From Larkinella sp051857545 (GTDB taxonomy: Bacteria; Bacteroidota; Bacteroidia; Cytophagales; Spirosomataceae): 64,000 nt of DNA. Where the stretch lies: the NCBI RefSeq assembly GCF_051857545.1, contig NZ_JBPZHB010000002.1, positions 558,001 to 622,000 on the forward strand, read 5' to 3'. The position numbers and the translations under genes were made by a program. Shown piece by piece: positions 35,296 to 43,687 of this stretch (positions are counted from its first letter, which is position 1; every line of letters starts with the position of its first letter). The notes under the pieces are model-generated. The model was not told the origin of the DNA. It searched no databases and was given only the letters and a program-made list of their open reading frames with translations.

Positions 35296-37196
35296 AAAGT
35301 AAAATAGCCCCCAACCCCCTAAAGGGGGCTTTAAAAGCCGACTTTTTTAAAGTCCCCTTTAGGGGGTTGGGGGCTATTTTACTTTTCCTCACCCACGTTC
35401 ACGCGCAGGACACGGTGCGCTACGTGGGGCAAACGCTTTCCAACGTCGATTACCACCACGGGCAGTTGAGTCCGGCGGTGGGTGTGCATAACATGCAGGT
35501 GTTTCGTGCGAACCGCGAGCACCCGGAGTTGGCCGGGGGCACCCACTGGACGTACAACCACGCGCCCATGCTGGCCTACTGGAATAGCACGTTTTACCTG
35601 CAATACCTCAGCAATCCGGTGGGCGAACACGAACCGCCGGGCCAAACGCTGCTGCTGACCTCGAAAGACGGTTATAACTGGACGAAACCCACGATTCTTT
35701 TTCCGCCGTATAAACTGCCGGATGGCTGGAAAAAACCGGGTCGTCCCGAGGTGGCGAAAGATCTGTACGCGGTGATGCACCAACGCATGGGCTTCTTCGT
35801 GGCGAAAAACAAAAGGCTGCTGACCCTGGCTTTTTACGGCATTGTGATGGGGCCGAAAGACGATCCGAACGATGGCAACGGCATTGGCCGCGTGGTTCGG
35901 GAAATCTACGCCGATGGGAAATTTGGACCGATTTATTTCATCCGGAATAATGCGTCATGGGACAAAACCAAATCGGCCTACCCGTTCTATACCAGCTCGA
36001 AAGACAAAGGGTTTGTGGAAGCCTGTAACGAACTGCTGGCCAACACGCTGATGATGCAGCAATGGGTTGAAGAAGCCGACCGCAACGACCCGCTGGTTAC
36101 GCTCAAAAAAGAAGTGAAAGCCTTCAGTTATTACCATTTGCCGGACAAGCGCGTCGTGGGATTGTGGAAACACGCACTGACCACCATCAGCCCGGACGAG
36201 GGGCAAACCTGGTTGTATAATCCGCTGCGGGCACCCGGTTTTGTGAACAGCAACGCCAAAATCTGGGGGCAGAAAACGACGGATGGGCAATACGCGACGG
36301 TCTACAATCCCTCGGAATTTCGCTGGCCGCTGGCGGTTTCGACCAGCAAAGACGGGCTGAATTACACCAATCTGCTGCTGGTGAACGGCGAAATCACGAC
36401 CATGCGCTACGGTGGAGCCTACAAGTCGTACGGGCCGCAGTACGTTCGGGGCATCGAGGAAGGCAACGGCACTCCGCCCGACGGCCATCTGTGGGTGACC
36501 TACAGCATGAACAAGGAAGACATCTGGGTGTCGAAAATACCGGTGCCAATCACCGACCAGGTGACAACGCACCCCAATGAAATCTTCGCCCAATTGCCGG
36601 CCGGGGATGAACTGAAATTCTGGAATCTCTACAGCCCGGTTTTCGCTTCGGCTAAAATAGAGTCCGTGGACGGAAGTAAAGCGCTGGTTTTTAGGGATAA
36701 AGATCCGTTCGATTACGCCAAAGCCGAGCGTGTGATTCCCGAATCGACGAAGCTGGCGGTCGAGTTTACGGTGGTGCCGCAGCAGGCTGACAAAGGCAGT
36801 TTGCAGATTGAATTTCAGGATGCCAAAGGCAATTCCGCCGTTCGTTTGCTGTTCGATGCCGACGGTTTTTTCAAAGCCAAAGTCGGCTACCGCGATTCGC
36901 AGATTCAGAAATACGAAGCCGGGAAACCGGTGGCGGTGCGCATTGAACTGGACCGCGACAAGCGGATGTTCGTGGCCTTTGTCAACGGGCAGCCGAAAGG
37001 AAACCGCCTGTTTTTTGCACCGGTCGCTTCGTTTCAGCGGGTCGTTTTCCGAACCGGCGGGGTGCGTCGTTTCCCGGATGTCGACACGCCGACTGATCAG
37101 AATTTCGATGTACCCAAAGCGGGCGAGCTGGAATCGGAAGCTGTTTTTATACTCAAAACCTTTAAAACGAGTGTATTGCAAAGCCGGAGTGAATGA
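35292..37196 (+). CDS. Secreted sialidase-fold propeller enzyme with C-terminal jelly-roll domain
   Basis: 634 residues. The start overlaps the previous stop (ATGA). The first 31 residues, including KIAPNPLKGALK, VPFRGLGAILLF and most of the hydrophobic core of the signal peptide, are encoded by a palindromic repeat (35295-35386). Mature blades begin QTLSNVDYHHGQLSPAVGVH, and include THWTYNHAPMLAYWNSTFYL, LLTSKDGYNWTKP and LWVTYSMNKEDIWVSKIPV. Residues about 450-610 form a LamG-like domain. I suspect kinship with the GH143 (Dha hydrolase) or BNR_4 lyase groups because of these openings and the RG-II-like context, but I cannot confirm it here. Confidence 0.72.
   Translation: MKSKIAPNPLKGALKADFFKVPFRGLGAILLFLTHVHAQDTVRYVGQTLSNVDYHHGQLSPAVGVHNMQVFRANREHPELAGGTHWTYNHAPMLAYWNSTFYLQYLSNPVGEHEPPGQTLLLTSKDGYNWTKPTILFPPYKLPDGWKKPGRPEVAKDLYAVMHQRMGFFVAKNKRLLTLAFYGIVMGPKDDPNDGNGIGRVVREIYADGKFGPIYFIRNNASWDKTKSAYPFYTSSKDKGFVEACNELLANTLMMQQWVEEADRNDPLVTLKKEVKAFSYYHLPDKRVVGLWKHALTTISPDEGQTWLYNPLRAPGFVNSNAKIWGQKTTDGQYATVYNPSEFRWPLAVSTSKDGLNYTNLLLVNGEITTMRYGGAYKSYGPQYVRGIEEGNGTPPDGHLWVTYSMNKEDIWVSKIPVPITDQVTTHPNEIFAQLPAGDELKFWNLYSPVFASAKIESVDGSKALVFRDKDPFDYAKAERVIPESTKLAVEFTVVPQQADKGSLQIEFQDAKGNSAVRLLFDADGFFKAKVGYRDSQIQKYEAGKPVAVRIELDRDKRMFVAFVNGQPKGNRLFFAPVASFQRVVFRTGGVRRFPDVDTPTDQNFDVPKAGELESEAVFILKTFKTSVLQSRSE
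35295..35386. repeat. Palindromic repeat, copy 2, lying inside a coding sequence
   Basis: Arms at 35295-35336 and 35345-35386 pair over 42 bp with one mismatch. The core CCCCCTAAAGGGGG is shared with the other copies. The outer 13 bp (AAAAGTAAAATAG / CTATTTTACTTTT) are symmetric but specific to this copy. The repeat is read in frame as the N-terminus of the 35292 gene. Confidence 0.88.
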
Positions 37197-37250
37197 TCGA
37201 ATAATACCGTTTTAACGGTTTCTACCGCCGGGACATAACCAAAAAACAAA

Positions 37251-37946
37251 ATGAATAAAATGCTAAAACGCTTTTTTCTGGCCGTTGCTGTTATCGCCAC
37301 AGTCCAAGCGTTCGGCCAGGAACAACCCGCCAAACCAGCGGTTTCTGTGGCCGAAGCAAAGGTAAAATCGGACGCCGAGTACGAAAAGAAAGCTGTCGAC
37401 TGGGTTGCGTCCCTGAACCTGAACGATGCGGAAAAGGAAAACCGGCTGACCAAGGTCGTGGCAACTCATTTAAAAGCCGTTCGCGACTGGCACAATGAGC
37501 ATCCGTTCAGCACGGTTCCGGCGGGCATTAATCCGGTAACCGGAAATCCGCTCTCCGAACTTGACCGACAGCTTATCGCCGATTCGGCCATGCCCGAAAC
37601 CGTTCACCAGAACCTGATGATCGGTTTGCAAAAGGAGCTGGATAAGAATCAGGTAGCGGCTATTCTGGATAAATACACGATTGGAAAAGTAGCTTTCACG
37701 ATGAATGGCTACCGGGCCATCGTGCCAAACATCACCGAAAAGGAAGAGGCAACGCTGCTGGGATTCATGGAACAGGCCCGCGAACAGGCCGTCGATTACA
37801 AAAGCATGAAGGAAATCTCGGCCATTTTCGAGATCTACAAAACCAAATCCGAGCAGTATCTCAACGCCAACGGCCGAAACTGGCGGGAAATGTATAACAA
37901 CTATACTGCCATATTGAAGGCCCAAAAAGCCGCCGGGAAGAAGTAA
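37251..37946 (+). CDS. Secreted DUF3826 protein, copy 1
   Basis: 231 residues with a signal peptide (ending QAFGQ). The rest is helical: KKAVDWVASLNLNDAEKENRLTKVV, AILDKYTIGKVAFTMNGYRAIVPNI, EEATLLGFMEQAREQAVDY, FEIYKTKSEQYLNANG. I recognise it as DUF3826, a family found in polysaccharide-utilisation loci with no known activity. A second member is encoded at 53016-53696 directly before SusC. It lies between two sialidase-fold enzymes. The short spacer upstream contains a solo CCGTTTTAACGG palindrome. Confidence 0.8.
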   Translation: MNKMLKRFFLAVAVIATVQAFGQEQPAKPAVSVAEAKVKSDAEYEKKAVDWVASLNLNDAEKENRLTKVVATHLKAVRDWHNEHPFSTVPAGINPVTGNPLSELDRQLIADSAMPETVHQNLMIGLQKELDKNQVAAILDKYTIGKVAFTMNGYRAIVPNITEKEEATLLGFMEQAREQAVDYKSMKEISAIFEIYKTKSEQYLNANGRNWREMYNNYTAILKAQKAAGKK

Positions 37947-37963
37947 ACGTTTGCTGGAGTGCT

Positions 37964-38010
37964 GGTCGGGATTTGCAATCCCGACCCCATCTGTCAAGGA
38001 TTTGTAATCC
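37964..38010. repeat. Two small palindromes of the GGATTTGYAATCC type
   Basis: GGTCGGGATT-TGC-AATCCCGACC (37964-37986) and GGATT-TGT-AATCC (37998-38010) lie in tandem just before the start at 38021. They look like members of a dispersed short-palindrome family. Confidence 0.65.
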
Positions 38011-38020
38011 GAATAAAATC

Positions 38021-39154
38021 ATGATAAAGAGACGATTATATATAGTTTTTTTTGCCATTCTGTGTTTATTCACGAAAGCTTCAGCGCAACTCACGAAATG
38101 GCAATCGGGGCTGGTGGTCGATGAATTTGTGGTTGAAAAACCGCCTTTCCCGGAGAGCCACGCGGCCACCATCGCCGAAACCCCGACCGGTTTGGTGTCG
38201 GCCTGGTTTGGCGGCACCAAAGAGCGGAATCCGGATGTGTGCATCTGGGTGAGTCGGCAGGAAAAAGGCAAGTGGTTGGCTCCGCAGAACGTGGCCAACG
38301 GCATTGTAAACGACTCGCTCCGGTATGCCTGCTGGAACCCGGTTTTGTACCAGATCCCGAAAGGCGATCTGATGCTGTTTTACAAAATCGGTCCCAGCCC
38401 GTCCAAGTGGAAAGGCTGGCTGAAAACCTCGTCCGACGGCGGGCGTACGTGGTCAGCCGCAAAACCGCTGCCCGACGGCTTCATCGGGCCGGTCAAAAAC
38501 AAGCCGGTTTTGCTCGCCAACGGCAATTTGTTTTGCCCGACCAGCACCGAAGGCGACGGCTGGAAACTCCATTTCGAAGTCACCCCGGATTTTGGCAAAA
38601 CCTGGCGAAAGATTGGGCCGATCAGCGATGGCCGAACCCTGAACGCGATTCAGCCCAGCATTTTGACCTACGGCAACGGCAAACTCCAGATTCTGGCGCG
38701 CAGCAAAGACCGCGCCCTGGTGGAATCCTGGTCGACCGATAACGGCGAAACCTGGTCACCTTTGGCCAAAACGGCCCTGCCCAACAACAACTCGGGCACC
38801 GACGCCGTCACGCTGAAAGACGGTCGGCAGGTGCTGGTGTATAACCACGTCCTTCCACCCGGCGATCTGGCGAAAGGCCCCCGGACGCCATTGAATCTGG
38901 CGGTTTCAAACGACGGCAAAAGCTGGTCGGCCGCCGTAATTCTGGAAGATTCACCCATCAGCCAGTATTCGTATCCGTCGGTGATTCAGACGAGCGACGG
39001 GCTGATTCACGTGATTTACACCTGGCGTCGGCAGAAGATCAAACACGCGGTGATCGATCCGGCCAAAATGAAAGCAATACCGATTGAAAATGGCGTCTGG
39101 CCCGCGCTGGAGGGATATGCCGCACCCGTCGCAAAAGAGAATACGAAAGAGTAG
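38021..39154 (+). CDS. Secreted BNR-repeat sialidase-like enzyme
   Basis: 377 residues from the ATG at 38021 (signal peptide MIKRRLYIVFFAILCLFTKASAQ). The opening FPESHAATIAETPTGLVSAWFGGT and four Asp boxes (SSDGGRTWS about 137, TPDFGKTW about 188, STDNGETWS about 238, SNDGKSWS about 296) define a six-bladed sialidase-type propeller (PF13088 group). No sialic-acid utilisation genes (nanE, nanK) are nearby, so true sialidase activity is doubtful. The group also contains enzymes acting on other ulosonic or uronic acids. It is followed after 13 bp by the catabolic operon, which suggests that its product is what those genes metabolise. Confidence 0.82.
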   Translation: MIKRRLYIVFFAILCLFTKASAQLTKWQSGLVVDEFVVEKPPFPESHAATIAETPTGLVSAWFGGTKERNPDVCIWVSRQEKGKWLAPQNVANGIVNDSLRYACWNPVLYQIPKGDLMLFYKIGPSPSKWKGWLKTSSDGGRTWSAAKPLPDGFIGPVKNKPVLLANGNLFCPTSTEGDGWKLHFEVTPDFGKTWRKIGPISDGRTLNAIQPSILTYGNGKLQILARSKDRALVESWSTDNGETWSPLAKTALPNNNSGTDAVTLKDGRQVLVYNHVLPPGDLAKGPRTPLNLAVSNDGKSWSAAVILEDSPISQYSYPSVIQTSDGLIHVIYTWRRQKIKHAVIDPAKMKAIPIENGVWPALEGYAAPVAKENTKE

Positions 39155-39167
39155 CAACCTGAAAGGA

Positions 39168-40316
39168 ATGACGCAGGAATTAATCATACATTTTCCCGGA
39201 AAACTGGTTTTTGGCAGAGGTTCGCTGGGGAATCTGGCCGGTGAGGTAATTCAGTTATCACCCCGCAACGTATTGCTGATCACGATCAGTCCGCTGTTGG
39301 GGGCGCTGAAAAATCTGGTGGAAGCGTTGGAATCCAGTCAGATAGTCGTAAAAATTGATACGAGTATTGTACAGGAACCGTCGTTTGCGGATTTCGGGAT
39401 GCTGATGAAAACCGCATCGCCGTTCAATCCCGATGTGGTGCTGGGCATTGGTGGCGGCAGCGTGCTGGATGTGGCCAAACTGGTGGCGGCTCAACTGGAA
39501 AATGACCAGACGCTCCGGGACATGCTTGGCATCGGCAACCTGAGCGGGCGACGGAAGAAGTTGATCTGCGTTCCGGCCACTTCGGGAACGGGCAGTGAGG
39601 TTTCTCCCAACGCGATTTTGGTTGACGACACCGATAACCAGAAAAAAGGCATCATCAGCCCGTTTCTGGTGCCGGACATCGTGTACGTCGATCCGTTGCT
39701 GACGCTGAGTGTTCCCCCGGCCATCACGGCGGCCACCGGCATCGATGCGTTGACGCATTGTCTGGAAGCCTATACGAATCGATTTGCCCAGCCGTTCATC
39801 GACCTCTACGCGTTTGAAGGGATGCGCCTGATTGCCGCCAACATCGTTCAGGCCGTGAAAAACGGCGCGGACGAAGAAGCCCGGACGCAGGTGGCGATGG
39901 GCAGTTTGCTGGGCGGTTTTTGCCTGGGACCGGTGAATACGGCGGGTGTTCATGCGCTGAGTTATCCGCTGGGGAGTCAGTTCCATTTGGCTCACGGTCT
40001 TTCCAACGCGCTTTTGTTGCCTTACGTCATGGAATTCAATACGCCCGCTGCGGTTTCGCGGTACGCGCAGGTGGCCGTGGCGCTGGGGTGTGAGCGGGGG
40101 CGGGATGAAGCCGAAACGGCCGCGAACGGGGTTCAGAAAATAAAAGAATTGATTCAGGAATGCGGGATTCCGGCCCGGTTGCGGGATGTTGGGATTCCCG
40201 AAGAAGCCCTTCCGCAACTGGCGGATGATGCATTGAAAATTACCCGCTTACTGAAAAATAACCCGCGGGAGATCACCCGCGCGGATGCGATGGCCATCTA
40301 TACAGCCGCTTACTAG
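39168..40316 (+). CDS. Iron-containing (group III) alcohol dehydrogenase
   Basis: 382 residues from the ATG at 39168. The NAD-binding part has DVVLGIGGGSVLDVAKLVAA and PATSGTGSEVSPNAI. The metal site is complete: Asp in TGIDALTHCLEAY, and histidines in that motif, in GVHALSYPLG and in HLAHGLSNALLLPYV. Members reduce short aldehydes (FucO, GldA) or maleylacetate. It is followed after 2 bp by an aldolase of the DapA/NanA family, so reduction of the aldehyde released by that aldolase is the natural guess. It shares strand and close spacing with the genes to 45277. Confidence 0.9.
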   Translation: MTQELIIHFPGKLVFGRGSLGNLAGEVIQLSPRNVLLITISPLLGALKNLVEALESSQIVVKIDTSIVQEPSFADFGMLMKTASPFNPDVVLGIGGGSVLDVAKLVAAQLENDQTLRDMLGIGNLSGRRKKLICVPATSGTGSEVSPNAILVDDTDNQKKGIISPFLVPDIVYVDPLLTLSVPPAITAATGIDALTHCLEAYTNRFAQPFIDLYAFEGMRLIAANIVQAVKNGADEEARTQVAMGSLLGGFCLGPVNTAGVHALSYPLGSQFHLAHGLSNALLLPYVMEFNTPAAVSRYAQVAVALGCERGRDEAETAANGVQKIKELIQECGIPARLRDVGIPEEALPQLADDALKITRLLKNNPREITRADAMAIYTAAY

Positions 40317-40318
40317 CT

Positions 40319-41239
40319 ATGAGCATGAAAAAGAAATACCGGGGTGTAGTGGTTCCGCTGGTGACGCCCCTGACCGAAGCCTATCGACTGGATGAAGCGG
40401 CTGTCGAGAAAATGCTGGCGAACCTGCGGGCCAATGCCTCCATGCCGTTTGTGCTGGGAACCACGGGTGAAGCGACTTCCCTACCGGCGTCGGTGAAAAA
40501 AGCCTACATCAAGGCTGCGGCCCGGCTGAAGATGTCCGATACGGTTTTGTACGCGGGCATTTCGTCCAATTGCCTGGAGGAATCGGTCGACTTTGCCAAC
40601 TATTGTTTCGATCTGGGCGTCGATGCAGTGGCCGCCACGCTGCCCTGTTATTACACCTTGACCGACGACCAGATGAAACGGTATTTTGAGCAGTTGGCCG
40701 ATCAGCTCAACGGGCCGCTCATCATGTATAACATTCTGGCGACCACCCGCATGTCGATTCCGGTTGCGGTCATTGATGAATTGAGCTACCACCCGAATAT
40801 CGTCGGGATCAAGGATTCAGAACGAAACGCCGACCGCCTGGCCGAATCCCTGGCGTTGTGGGCTGGTCGTCCGGATTTTAGCCATTTTATGGGCTGGGCG
40901 GCCCGGTCGGCGGACGCTTTGCTGGCGGGCAGTGATGGACTGGTGCCGAGTACGGGCAATCTGTTGCCGGGCATTTACCGCGACATGCTAAAAGCCGTTC
41001 AGGCAGGCGATGCGGTAAAAGCCTACTATCACCAGAACCAATCCGACGTGTTCGGCCATCTTTACCAGGGTGGTCGCACGCTGGGCGAGTCGTTGTGGGC
41101 ACTGAAAGTGCTGATGCAGGAATACGGCTTGTGCGGAACCACCGTCATGCCGCCGTTGCAAGCCCTTTCCGAAGCTGAGGAAAACCGGCTGAAAGTGGCG
41201 TTGGCCGAGGTGTTGGTGAAAGAGGAGATACAGCTTTAA
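40319..41239 (+). CDS. DapA/NanA-family pyruvate aldolase
   Basis: 306 residues, a (beta/alpha)8 class I aldolase. The Schiff-base lysine is Lys165 in VGIKDSERN and the proton-shuttling tyrosine Tyr137 in IMYNILATT. The alpha-keto acid binding motif is GTTGEATSLP. The numbering of Tyr137 and Lys165 equals that of E. coli N-acetylneuraminate lyase. Family members split or form 2-keto-3-deoxy acids to or from pyruvate plus an aldehyde. Lysine biosynthesis (DapA) is unlikely in this company: a dehydrogenase upstream, PdxA and a DUF1537 kinase downstream. The exact substrate is not readable; Dha, KDG, Kdo or sialic acid are candidates. Confidence 0.88.
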   Translation: MSMKKKYRGVVVPLVTPLTEAYRLDEAAVEKMLANLRANASMPFVLGTTGEATSLPASVKKAYIKAAARLKMSDTVLYAGISSNCLEESVDFANYCFDLGVDAVAATLPCYYTLTDDQMKRYFEQLADQLNGPLIMYNILATTRMSIPVAVIDELSYHPNIVGIKDSERNADRLAESLALWAGRPDFSHFMGWAARSADALLAGSDGLVPSTGNLLPGIYRDMLKAVQAGDAVKAYYHQNQSDVFGHLYQGGRTLGESLWALKVLMQEYGLCGTTVMPPLQALSEAEENRLKVALAEVLVKEEIQL

Positions 41240-41255
41240 CGGATTACGGTTTTCC

Positions 41256-41345
41256 GTTTACGGTATTCGGTTTACAGTGGCTGACGCAAGAATGCCAATG
41301 CGTCAGCCACCGTAAACCGTAAACTGAAAACCGAATACCGTAAAC
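41256..41345. repeat. Imperfect long inverted repeat between the aldolase and pdxA
   Basis: The left arm (41256-41288) returns as its complement at 41299-41345 with a 14-bp insertion in the right arm. The stem centre is GTGGCTGACGCA / TGCGTCAGCCAC. Multiple GTTTACGG/CCGTAAAC motifs repeat within it. It may terminate or attenuate the operon. Confidence 0.7.
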
Positions 41346-41376
41346 CTACTACCGCAAACCCCCAAAAATAGAACCA

Positions 41377-42435
41377 ATGAGCACAGACTCCAAACCGATC
41401 ATCGGCATTACGATGGGCGATCCGGCGAGTATTGGCCCCGAAATCGCGGTCAAGGCGCTATTGAACCCGGTTATTTACGACATCTGCCGTCCGATTCTGG
41501 TGGGTGACGCCCGGGTTTTTGAAGATATTTCTTACCGGTTGAACCTAAAGGCGGTTATTCACCCGGTTGCCTCCGTTCAGGACGCCACGTTCCGGTTGGG
41601 AACGATCGATGTCTATGACCTGGCGAACGTGGAGCTGGCGAACCTGCGATTCGGCGAAATCTCGGCGATGGCGGGGGAAGCGGCCTTTGCTTCGGTAAAA
41701 ACCGTGATCGATCTGGCACTGGCGGAGGAAATCGACGCGACGGTGACCGGTCCGATCAACAAAAAGTCGATTAACGAAGCCGGGCACCACTTTGCGGGTC
41801 ATACCGAAATCTACGCCCACTTTACCCATACGAAGAAATACGGCATGTTGCTGGTCGAAGACAACCTGAAAGTGATTCACGTCTCGACGCACGTGTCGTT
41901 GCGGCAGGCTTGCGATCTGGTCAAAAAAGACCGGATCCTGGAAGTCATCGAACTGCTGCACAACGGGTTGATTTCGCTGGGCGAAACCAACCTGAAACTG
42001 GGCGTTGCCGGTCTGAACCCCCACGCCGGTGATTCGGGCCTGTTCGGAACGGAGGACGACGAGGAGATTTTGCCCGCCGTTGAGGAAGCCAGACGACGCG
42101 GTTTCGACGTGGAAGGGCCGGTTCCGGCCGACACGCTGTTTTCCAAAGCCGCCACGGGCTATTACGGGGGCGTCGTGGCGATGTACCACGATCAGGGCCA
42201 CATTCCGTTCAAACTGACCGGTTTTCAGTGGAACGCGGCTAAAAAGCAGATGGATAGCGTCAAAGGTGTGAACATTACGATGGGATTGCCCATTATTCGT
42301 ACCTCGGTGGATCACGGAACGGCGTTTGAAATTGCCGGAAAGGGCGTGGCGAGTCCGGATGCGATGGTGTTGGCGATTGAGTCGGCGGTGCAACTGGCGA
42401 AAAACCGGCGCAAGAACTTGCTGCCAGTGGAATAA
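41377..42435 (+). CDS. pdxA: PdxA-family acid-sugar 4-phosphate dehydrogenase (PdxA2 type)
   Basis: 352 residues. Motifs include GITMGDPASIGPEIAVKALL, VTGPINKKSINEAGHHFAGH, GLNPHAGDSGLFG and YHDQGHIPFK, with the metal-binding histidines in AGHTE, NPHAGD and YHDQG, and GLPIIRTSVDHGTAFEIAG. Classical PdxA oxidises 4-phosphohydroxy-L-threonine in vitamin B6 synthesis. PdxA2 paralogs oxidise D-threonate- or erythronate-4-phosphate, which then decarboxylates to dihydroxyacetone phosphate. The DUF1537 kinase next door strongly favours the second role. The stop codon overlaps the start of a palindromic repeat. Confidence 0.9.
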   Translation: MSTDSKPIIGITMGDPASIGPEIAVKALLNPVIYDICRPILVGDARVFEDISYRLNLKAVIHPVASVQDATFRLGTIDVYDLANVELANLRFGEISAMAGEAAFASVKTVIDLALAEEIDATVTGPINKKSINEAGHHFAGHTEIYAHFTHTKKYGMLLVEDNLKVIHVSTHVSLRQACDLVKKDRILEVIELLHNGLISLGETNLKLGVAGLNPHAGDSGLFGTEDDEEILPAVEEARRRGFDVEGPVPADTLFSKAATGYYGGVVAMYHDQGHIPFKLTGFQWNAAKKQMDSVKGVNITMGLPIIRTSVDHGTAFEIAGKGVASPDAMVLAIESAVQLAKNRRKNLLPVE

Positions 42436-42510
42436 ACGCCCCTAAATCCCCTAAAGGGGACTTTCAAATCCGGATGCTTTAAGTCCCCTTTAGGGGATTT
42501 AGGGGCGTTT
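42434..42510. repeat. Palindromic repeat, copy 3
   Basis: Arms of 30 bp at 42434-42463 and 42481-42510 are exact complements. The core TCCCCTAAAGGGGA is shared with copy 4; the outer AAACG/CGTTT is specific to this copy. It overlaps the pdxA stop codon and ends 15 bp before the kinase start. Confidence 0.85.
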
Positions 42511-42525
42511 GCCTACTGTAAAACT

Positions 42526-43671
42526 ATGATCGCCGTCATTGCCGATGATTTAACGGGGGCCGCCGAACTGGGTGGAATTGGTCTGGCGTACGGCCTGGAG
42601 GTCGAGCTTTCGATGTCGGTCAATCTGCAATCGAAAGCCGATTTGCTCGTTATTTCTACCGACGCCCGCTCGGTTTCGGAGCCGGAAGCGGTACGGGAAA
42701 TGACTGAAGTCAGCCGGGCTTTGCAGGAATTGAAACCGCTACTGATTTATAAAAAGATCGATTCGGTGCTGCGCGGGCATATTCTGGCGGAAACTCGCGC
42801 ACAGTTGACCGTGCTGGGTTTGGCGAAGGCGCTGCTCGTTCCGGCCAATCCGGCGCTGGGACGAACGCTGGTTCATGGATGCTATTACGTTGATGGAAAA
42901 CCGCTCCACCAGACGCATTTCGCCCATGATCCGGAATTTCCGGTGACGGATTCCGACGTTCTGAAGCGGTTCAAGATCACGACTGAACCGGTTTTTGTTC
43001 GCAATCCTTCGGATGCATTACCGAACCGGGGCGTTGTTTTTGGCAACGTTGAAAAATGGACGGATCTACAAGCCTGGGTCGAACGGATTGACCACCAGAC
43101 TCTACCGGGGGGCGGTTCCGGTTTTTTTACGGCCATTCTGGATTCGCGGTTTCTGCCGAAACGGGAAACTGCAACGCCGGTTGCGCTGGGTAACGCTCGC
43201 CTTTACGTCTGCGGCAGTGCGTTTAAAGAGAGCGTGGATTGGGTGAAGAAAGCCGTACATTCCGGGCATTTCGTGCAGTATATGCCCAAAGCACTACTGC
43301 AACCCGGCACGTTGGATGAATCGAGCCGAACTACGTGGGCAACCGAAGTGGCGACGAGCCTTCAACAGCGAAAGCCGGTTGTGATGGCCATCGACCCCGC
43401 CTGGGTAGAGAATTCATCGGCAGTTCAGTTGCGAACCGACCTAGCAAAAACCGTCCGGGACGTGCTGAACCGGACGCACATTGACGAACTGATCATCGAG
43501 GGCGGTTCCACGGCGTCGGCGGTTTTGCGGGAAATCGGCATTACGCGGCTGGCCCCGGTTCAGGAACTGGCGACGGGTGTGGTTCGCAGCAAAGCCATTG
43601 AAATACCACAGTTGCATGTTACCGTAAAACCGGGAAGCTATCGCTGGCCCCCGGAATTGGGATCATTTTGA
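42526..43671 (+). CDS. DUF1537-family four-carbon acid sugar kinase
   Basis: 381 residues. The N-terminal domain has MIAVIADDLTGAAELGGIG, YKKIDSVLRGHILAE and VPANPALGRTLVHGCYYVDG followed by PLHQTHFAHDPEFPV, all signatures of the DtnK/OtnK/OiaK kinase family, which phosphorylates D-threonate, D-erythronate or 3-oxo-isoapionate. The C-terminal nucleotide-binding part is unusual: EGGSTASAVL replaces the usual GGDTA, and the end KPGSYRWPPELGSF replaces the common KSGxFG. It is also shorter than typical members (about 420). This may mean altered nucleotide or substrate specificity. It is placed between pdxA and a sodium symporter. Confidence 0.87.
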   Translation: MIAVIADDLTGAAELGGIGLAYGLEVELSMSVNLQSKADLLVISTDARSVSEPEAVREMTEVSRALQELKPLLIYKKIDSVLRGHILAETRAQLTVLGLAKALLVPANPALGRTLVHGCYYVDGKPLHQTHFAHDPEFPVTDSDVLKRFKITTEPVFVRNPSDALPNRGVVFGNVEKWTDLQAWVERIDHQTLPGGGSGFFTAILDSRFLPKRETATPVALGNARLYVCGSAFKESVDWVKKAVHSGHFVQYMPKALLQPGTLDESSRTTWATEVATSLQQRKPVVMAIDPAWVENSSAVQLRTDLAKTVRDVLNRTHIDELIIEGGSTASAVLREIGITRLAPVQELATGVVRSKAIEIPQLHVTVKPGSYRWPPELGSF

Positions 43672-43687
43672 AAAATTCCTGAACCGA

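Noticed and set aside
38021..41239. Sialic acid utilisation (sialidase plus N-acetylneuraminate lyase)
   Set aside because: No nanE, nanK, epimerase or sialic acid transporter is present, while PdxA and a DUF1537 kinase have no place in that route. Pectin genes surround the cluster.
40319..41239. Lysine-biosynthetic dihydrodipicolinate synthase
   Set aside because: The gene context is catabolic, and no other lysine gene is nearby. The family fold alone does not define the reaction.
41377..42435. Vitamin B6 biosynthetic PdxA
   Set aside because: The adjacent DUF1537 kinase and symporter indicate the catabolic PdxA2 role. No other B6 gene is present.
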